A stretch of 17,959 nucleotides of DNA from Lentisphaerota bacterium (GTDB taxonomy: Bacteria > Verrucomicrobiota > Kiritimatiellia > JAAZAB01), in NCBI GenBank assembly GCA_020201415.1, contig JAIVGW010000010.1, positions 1-17,959 on the forward strand. Direction: 5' to 3'. The notes below the pieces were generated by a model. It was not told where the DNA came from, did no database searches, and worked only from the letters and a program-made list of their open reading frames with translations. Position numbers and translations under genes: made by a program. Positions 14,242 to 17,959 of this stretch are shown here, one piece after another (the stretch's first letter is position 1; the number at the start of each line of letters is the position of its first letter).

Positions 14242-14904
14242 GTGTTCCGCATAATCTATGTCGATTGCCAGGACCCGCACCACCTGAAATGCTACGGCAC
14301 AGCCGAGCTGGCGATAGCCGAGGGTGATCACTGCGTTTTCAAGGCCGATGGACTGCTCGACGCCGGCCGGGTCGCGCGGCTGGCGGAAGCGGAAGGCGAT
14401 CCGCCGACCAATCTGTCGCAGGTGCTGCGGCGCGCCACCCTGCAGGATCAGTCCAAGGCCAGTGAAAACGCCCTGTTTGCCCGTACAGCCTGGACGCGCT
14501 GCAGCGCCATGATCGAGCAACTGCGCCTGAACATGCGCCTGCTGAAGGTGCGCTACTCCCTCGATCGCAGTGTGATTAAACTGCTCTACACCGCCGAGGA
14601 ACGTGTTGACTTCCGGAAATTGGTTCAGGTGCTGAGTGCTGAATTGCGGGCCCGGGTGGAAATGCGGCAGATCGGGCCCCGCAGTGCGGCCGCCATGGCA
14701 GGCGGGTTTGCCGCCTGCGGCCGCCGGCTATGCTGCACCTCCTGGCTTAACGAATTTGACAATGTCAACATACGCATGGCCAAGCAGCAGGGGCTGGCCA
14801 TCAATCCGGCCAACCTGAACGGTATGTGCGGACGGCTGAAATGCTGCCTGCGGTTTGAACATGCCTGTTACCAGTCCCGGCGCAATCAGCGACAGGAATC
14901 CTGA
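14242..14904 (+). CDS. PSP1 C-terminal domain protein, RicT/YaaT-like
   Basis: The 220-residue protein has the PSP1 domain over about residues 70-205, with conserved cysteines in CGRRLCC (159-165) and MCGRLKCCLRFE (195-206). In Bacillus the homologue RicT (YaaT) joins RicA and RicF in an iron-sulfur Y-complex that affects RNase Y and mRNA maturation. The same role here is inference; no ricA/ricF partners are in the window. Start is GTG 14242 (FRIIYVDCQDPHH), with AGAGGT about 6 nt upstream. It is 49 bp after the tmk-holB fusion and is probably the last gene of the tpx operon. The C-terminus is short and basic. Confidence 0.88.
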   Translation: MFRIIYVDCQDPHHLKCYGTAELAIAEGDHCVFKADGLLDAGRVARLAEAEGDPPTNLSQVLRRATLQDQSKASENALFARTAWTRCSAMIEQLRLNMRLLKVRYSLDRSVIKLLYTAEERVDFRKLVQVLSAELRARVEMRQIGPRSAAAMAGGFAACGRRLCCTSWLNEFDNVNIRMAKQQGLAINPANLNGMCGRLKCCLRFEHACYQSRRNQRQES

Positions 14905-14920
14905 ATAACGGGTAAAATAC

Positions 14921-14950
14921 TTGGCAGGGCGCCGGTGCAAATGCTACAAT
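14921..14950 (+). promoter_or_regulatory. Sigma-70-type promoter of aroQ-accB-accC, predicted leaderless
   Basis: TTGGCA (14921-14926) and TACAAT (14945-14950) are spaced by 18 bp. Only 9 nt lie between the -10 box and the aroQ ATG at 14960, so transcription should start at about 14957-14960. No Shine-Dalgarno sequence precedes this ATG, which agrees with a leaderless message. Confidence 0.55.
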
Positions 14951-14959
14951 TAACGTGCG

Positions 14960-15415
14960 ATGCAAATTAATATCATAAACGGTCCGAATCTGGGAATGCT
15001 GGGCTTGCGGGAACCGCAAATCTATGGCGCGTTGACGCTCGACCAGATTATGCACGGGCTGGCGGAATATGCCCGATCGCTTAATGTGCGCATATCCGCC
15101 GCGCAAAGCAACGAAGAGGGGGTGCTGGTATCGCATATTCTGGCCGGTCGGGAACTCTGCCAGGGCCTGATTATCAATCCCGGCGGGTTCACCCATACCA
15201 GTGTGGCATTGCGTGACGCCATCCAGGCCGTGGATCTGCCATGCGTGGAAGTGCATATATCCAATACGGCGGCCCGCGACGATTTCCGGCATCGCAGCCT
15301 GACGGCCGGCGCCTGTCTGGGACAGATCATGGGGTTCGGCCCTATGGGTTACCATTTGGCCTTGAATGGATTGGTGGAGTATTTAAACAGCCGCAACAAC
15401 AAGGATGACCTATGA
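14960..15415 (+). CDS. aroQ: Type II 3-dehydroquinate dehydratase
   Basis: AroQ removes water from 3-dehydroquinate in the shikimate pathway. The 151-residue protein has INGPNLGMLG with N10, REPQIYG with active-site R17 and catalytic Y22, NPGGFTHTSVALRDA, and VEVHISN with the catalytic His, all in the usual order and spacing of the dodecameric enzyme. The NLG form, instead of NLN, also occurs in the mycobacterial enzyme, so it is not a defect. The start is fixed by INIINGPN. A promoter lies 9 nt before the ATG. Its stop overlaps the accB start (ATGA); aroQ-accB-accC is a widespread gene order. Confidence 0.96.
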   Translation: MQINIINGPNLGMLGLREPQIYGALTLDQIMHGLAEYARSLNVRISAAQSNEEGVLVSHILAGRELCQGLIINPGGFTHTSVALRDAIQAVDLPCVEVHISNTAARDDFRHRSLTAGACLGQIMGFGPMGYHLALNGLVEYLNSRNNKDDL

Positions 15416-15849
15416 AATTGGAAGAAATCAAGGAAATCGTGCAGCTCATGACCGATAATGATCTGACCGAATTCGAGGTCGAGGAAGAAGGCGTGCGCAT
15501 GGCAATCAAACGCGGCTATGCCCTACCGCCCTTGCCCCCGCCGGCCCCCGTCCCGGTCGCCGTGGCCGCCGTTGCGCCCAATGTGACCGAAGAGGTGGAT
15601 GATGGCCGGTACGAAATCGTCAAGGCGCCGTTTGTCGGCACTTTCTACCAGTCCTCCTCGCCGGAGACGTCGCCCTTCGTCAATATCGGGCAGGAAGTCG
15701 GGCCGGAGAGCGTCCTGTGCATCGTGGAAGCCATGAAAGTAATGAACGAAATCAAGGCTGAGGTTTGTGGGATTGTGCGTGAAATCATGGTCGAAAATGC
15801 CCGCCCCGTGCAATATGGGCAGCCGTTGTTCAAGATCGAAAAAATGTGA
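15412..15849 (+). CDS. accB: Biotin carboxyl carrier protein of acetyl-CoA carboxylase
   Basis: AccB carries CO2 on biotin between biotin carboxylase and carboxyltransferase, giving malonyl-CoA for fatty acid synthesis. The 145-residue protein starts with the usual MKLEEIKEIVQLM helix, has a Pro/Ala/Val-rich linker at about 38-58, and ends in a biotinyl domain with EAMKVMNEI (biotinylated Lys K109) and the thumb region APFVGTFYQSSSPE at 72-85. It overlaps aroQ by 4 bp and is followed after 19 bp by accC, so the three are surely co-transcribed. Confidence 0.97.
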   Translation: MKLEEIKEIVQLMTDNDLTEFEVEEEGVRMAIKRGYALPPLPPPAPVPVAVAAVAPNVTEEVDDGRYEIVKAPFVGTFYQSSSPETSPFVNIGQEVGPESVLCIVEAMKVMNEIKAEVCGIVREIMVENARPVQYGQPLFKIEKM

Positions 15850-15868
15850 CAGGATGGGAAAACCGCAA

Positions 15869-17239
15869 ATGTTCAACCGCATACTTGTGGCAAACCGCGG
15901 CGAGATTGCCGTGCGCATTATCAGAGCCTGCCGTGAATTGGGGGTGAAAACCGTCGCCGTGTATTCGGATGTGGACGCGCATTCCCTGCATGTTCAGTTA
16001 GCCGACGAAGCCATTTGCATTGGCCCGGCCGCCGCGGGCGACAGCTATCTGAAAATAGCCAACATCATCAGCGCCGCCGAAGTCGCTGATGTAGAGGCCA
16101 TTCATCCCGGGTACGGGTTTCTTTCTGAAAACGCCCATTTCGTCCAGATTTGCGAAGGGTGCAACATTACCTTCATTGGCCCATCCGCGGAAAACATCCA
16201 GAGCATGGGCGACAAGTCCGTGGCCCGCGAGACCATGCGCAAATTAGGCGTGCCCACCGTGCCCGGCAGCAAGTCCGTGGCGCGCACCCAGGAAGAAGCC
16301 CTGGAAGCCGCCCGGATAGCCGGTTACCCGGTACTGATCAAGGCCTCCGCCGGCGGCGGCGGCAAGGGCATGCGGATCGCCCACAATGATGTCAGTCTGT
16401 CCCAGGGGTTCCTGATGGCCAGTGCCGAAGCCGAGCGGGCCTTCGGCAATTCCGCCGTTTACGTGGAAAAATACATTGAAAACGCCCGGCATGTTGAAAT
16501 TCAGATACTGGCGGACCATTACGGCAATGTCGTGGCCCTGGGCGAACGCGACTGCAGTATCCAGCGCCGCCATCAGAAACTGCTCGAGGAGACCCCCTGT
16601 CCCGTGCTGGACTCCGGTCAGCGGCGCAAGATGATCAAAGCCGCCAAGTGTGCCGCTGAGTCCATCGGCTACCGCAATGCCGGCACTATTGAATTCCTGC
16701 TGGATGCGCGCGGTGATTTTTACTTCATGGAAATGAACACCAGGGTACAGGTCGAACACCCGGTTACGGAAGTGGCCACTGGCACGGATATAGTCAAGGA
16801 GCAGATCAAGATCGCCGCCGGTCAGAAACTTGCGTTCGACCAGAAACAGGTGCGCCAGCAGGGGCATGTGATCGAATGGCGTGTGAATGCCGAAGATCCC
16901 TTCAATAATTTTTCCCCGTCACCCGGCCGCATCGAGTGGGTGCATTTCCCCGGCGGCCCCGGCGTACGCATCGACTCGCACATCTATTCCGGCTATGATG
17001 TCTGTCCCTACTACGACAGCATGCTCGCCAAGATCATCGTCAATGGCGCCGACCGGGAAGAAGCCGTTAGCCGCATGGCCCGGGCCCTGGACGAATTCAT
17101 GATCGAAGGCGTCAAGACCACCGTACCGCTGGGACAGTTTATCATGCGTGACGAGCTGTTCCGGCAGGGCACCTATCATACCGCCTTTTTGGATAATTTA
17201 TTAAAGGATGATTCATTTGCCGCCAATCAGCGCACGTAA
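15869..17239 (+). CDS. accC: Biotin carboxylase subunit of acetyl-CoA carboxylase
   Basis: AccC carboxylates biotin on AccB with ATP and bicarbonate. The 456-residue protein begins MFNRILVANRGEIAVRIIRA (ATG 15869, preceded by GGATGGG). Another ATG at 15854 adds five residues but has poor spacing. The ATP-grasp core shows KASAGGGGKGMR near residue 158, EKYIENARHVEIQILAD, and MEMNTRVQVEHPVTE with E288, N290, R292 and E296 at the positions of the E. coli active site. The C-terminal domain is complete. The 101 bp after it hold no clear terminator. Confidence 0.97.
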   Translation: MFNRILVANRGEIAVRIIRACRELGVKTVAVYSDVDAHSLHVQLADEAICIGPAAAGDSYLKIANIISAAEVADVEAIHPGYGFLSENAHFVQICEGCNITFIGPSAENIQSMGDKSVARETMRKLGVPTVPGSKSVARTQEEALEAARIAGYPVLIKASAGGGGKGMRIAHNDVSLSQGFLMASAEAERAFGNSAVYVEKYIENARHVEIQILADHYGNVVALGERDCSIQRRHQKLLEETPCPVLDSGQRRKMIKAAKCAAESIGYRNAGTIEFLLDARGDFYFMEMNTRVQVEHPVTEVATGTDIVKEQIKIAAGQKLAFDQKQVRQQGHVIEWRVNAEDPFNNFSPSPGRIEWVHFPGGPGVRIDSHIYSGYDVCPYYDSMLAKIIVNGADREEAVSRMARALDEFMIEGVKTTVPLGQFIMRDELFRQGTYHTAFLDNLLKDDSFAANQRT

Positions 17240-17340
17240 CCTTAAGGGTTGCCTGCCGGTATAAAAACTTTTAAAAAGCCCGGCGTTTACGGGGAAACAT
17301 CAAGATCGGTGCGGTCTATACGGCCGTGTGGAGGAACATT

Positions 17341-17778
17341 ATGAAGAAAGATTCCAAACAATCTGTTGAAGAGGCTCAGGCCGCCACCACCACTGCCGTC
17401 GAACCGCCCGCGGAAGCCGGCTCCGAACTCGGCGCCATCCGCATTCATCATGGTGTCATCACCATCATAGCCCGCACCACGGCCCTGCGGGTGCCGGGCG
17501 TCCTGGACATGAGCGGTTCATTCGCCGAAGGGCTGGCCAACATTATCGGCAAAGCTGATCGCGGCGTGCGGGTGGATATGGATGACAACAGCCTGTGCCT
17601 GGAATTGCACGTTGTCTTGGAATATGGCCGCAAGATTCCCGAAGTGGCCTGGCAGATTCAAACCGAAGTCCGCCGTGTGATGGAGGAGATGACCGGTAAA
17701 AACGTCAAAACCGTGGATGTGATTGTGCAGGAAGTACGCATGCCGGCTAATAAAAACAAGGAGGAGGAAAAGAAATGA
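17341..17778 (+). CDS. Asp23/Gls24 family envelope stress response protein
   Basis: The 145-residue protein has a charged, Ala/Glu-rich N-terminus (about 1-28), then the Asp23 domain: GAIRIHHGVITIIARTTAL, VPGVLDMSGS, a Gly/Lys loop, the beta segment VRVDMDDNSLCLELHVVLEYG, IPEVAWQIQTEVRRVMEEMTG and VKTVDVIVQEV. It ends in a Lys/Glu tail. In staphylococci Asp23 is tethered to the membrane by AmaP; its exact role is not settled. ATG 17341 is chosen for its GGAGGA 5 nt upstream. Its TGA overlaps the next start, and that gene encodes a membrane protein of AmaP type, so the pair probably works together. A TATAAA at 17260-17265 could be a -10 box, but no matching -35 is seen. Confidence 0.88.
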   Translation: MKKDSKQSVEEAQAATTTAVEPPAEAGSELGAIRIHHGVITIIARTTALRVPGVLDMSGSFAEGLANIIGKADRGVRVDMDDNSLCLELHVVLEYGRKIPEVAWQIQTEVRRVMEEMTGKNVKTVDVIVQEVRMPANKNKEEEKK

Positions 17779-17959
17779 TGAAGTTCCTACACACCCTTAC
17801 CAGCGTGGCCATTTCCGCCATGCTGCTGCTGCTGGGCTGGTTTCTGGTAGCCGGCTTTTTCAACGTGCGCTATCCTTTTGGTGAATTCCTGTTCTCCGCG
17901 CCCGCCGGCCGCCTGTTTCTGGGGCTGCTGTTTATCGTCGCCGTGGCCTTCTACTGGAT
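17775..17959 (+). CDS. AmaP-like alkaline shock response membrane anchor (3' end missing)
   Basis: Only the first 61 codons are inside the window. They start with ATG ATG at 17775-17780 (overlapping the asp23 stop), with GAGGAGG seven nt upstream. Two hydrophobic helices are visible, about residues 8-29 (VAISAMLLLLGWFLVAGFF) and 45-60 (GRLFLGLLFIVAVAFYW). This topology and the position directly after an Asp23 gene are typical of AmaP-type anchors, which carry an N-terminal membrane hairpin and a C-terminal Asp23-like domain; the latter cannot be checked here. Confidence 0.7.
   Translation, partial: MMKFLHTLTSVAISAMLLLLGWFLVAGFFNVRYPFGEFLFSAPAGRLFLGLLFIVAVAFYW

Noticed and set aside
14960..15015. 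The GPNLG motif of AroQ as a loss of the second Asn of GPNLN.
   Set aside because: The mycobacterial enzyme also has Gly there, so it is normal family variation.
16244..16867. A 207-codon open frame antisense to accC.
   Set aside because: Shadow of accC, which is full-length and conserved.

Overview
The window looks like chromosomal DNA of a moderately GC-rich Gram-negative bacterium, probably of the PVC superphylum (Kiritimatiellota or Lentisphaerota-like). This is inference. It rests on DYDGDG-repeat surface proteins, a UpxY-like NusG paralogue, Asp23/AmaP and PSP1 genes beside aroQ-accB-accC, and a tmk/holB/PSP1 gene order. No rRNA, tRNA, CRISPR array or insertion sequence was seen.

Left part (1-3464). 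The 3' end of an exported-type repeat protein with a C-terminal SGNH/GDSL hydrolase domain converges on a minus-strand operon. That operon reads: an ANKH-like membrane transporter, a NusG-like antiterminator, then a GmhB-like HAD phosphatase. It starts at a near-consensus sigma-70 promoter whose predicted transcript would be leaderless. An AT-rich divergent spacer (3465-3623) separates it from mnmG and carries a pair of 14-bp direct repeats.

Middle part (3624-10346). mnmG (tRNA modification, often near the origin) has no ATG, GTG or TTG at its proper start. A well-placed Shine-Dalgarno sequence points to an AUU start. Inside mnmG, a loop of about 35 residues is encoded by DNA holding two perfect 16-bp palindromes that match the chromosomal ParB-binding site parS, both read in frame as [M/L]FHVEQ. 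This suggests an origin-proximal centromere locus. Next come a multi-PAS HisKA_2-type histidine kinase split by a -1 frameshift at a T3A6 run, a single-domain response regulator, and an RhlB-like DEAD-box helicase.

Right part (10398-17959). A tightly overlapping housekeeping operon follows: tpx, ispF, cysS, a tmk-holB fusion, and a PSP1/RicT-like gene. In the fusion, the thymidylate kinase joins in frame to a DNA polymerase III delta' that lacks its N-terminal P-loop segment. Then come aroQ-accB-accC (shikimate pathway and the first step of fatty acid synthesis), with a second predicted leaderless promoter before aroQ. An asp23-like gene and a partial AmaP-like membrane anchor gene end the window.

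The observations most worth checking are the paired parS sites inside mnmG, the AUU start of mnmG, the kinase frameshift and the tmk-holB fusion.
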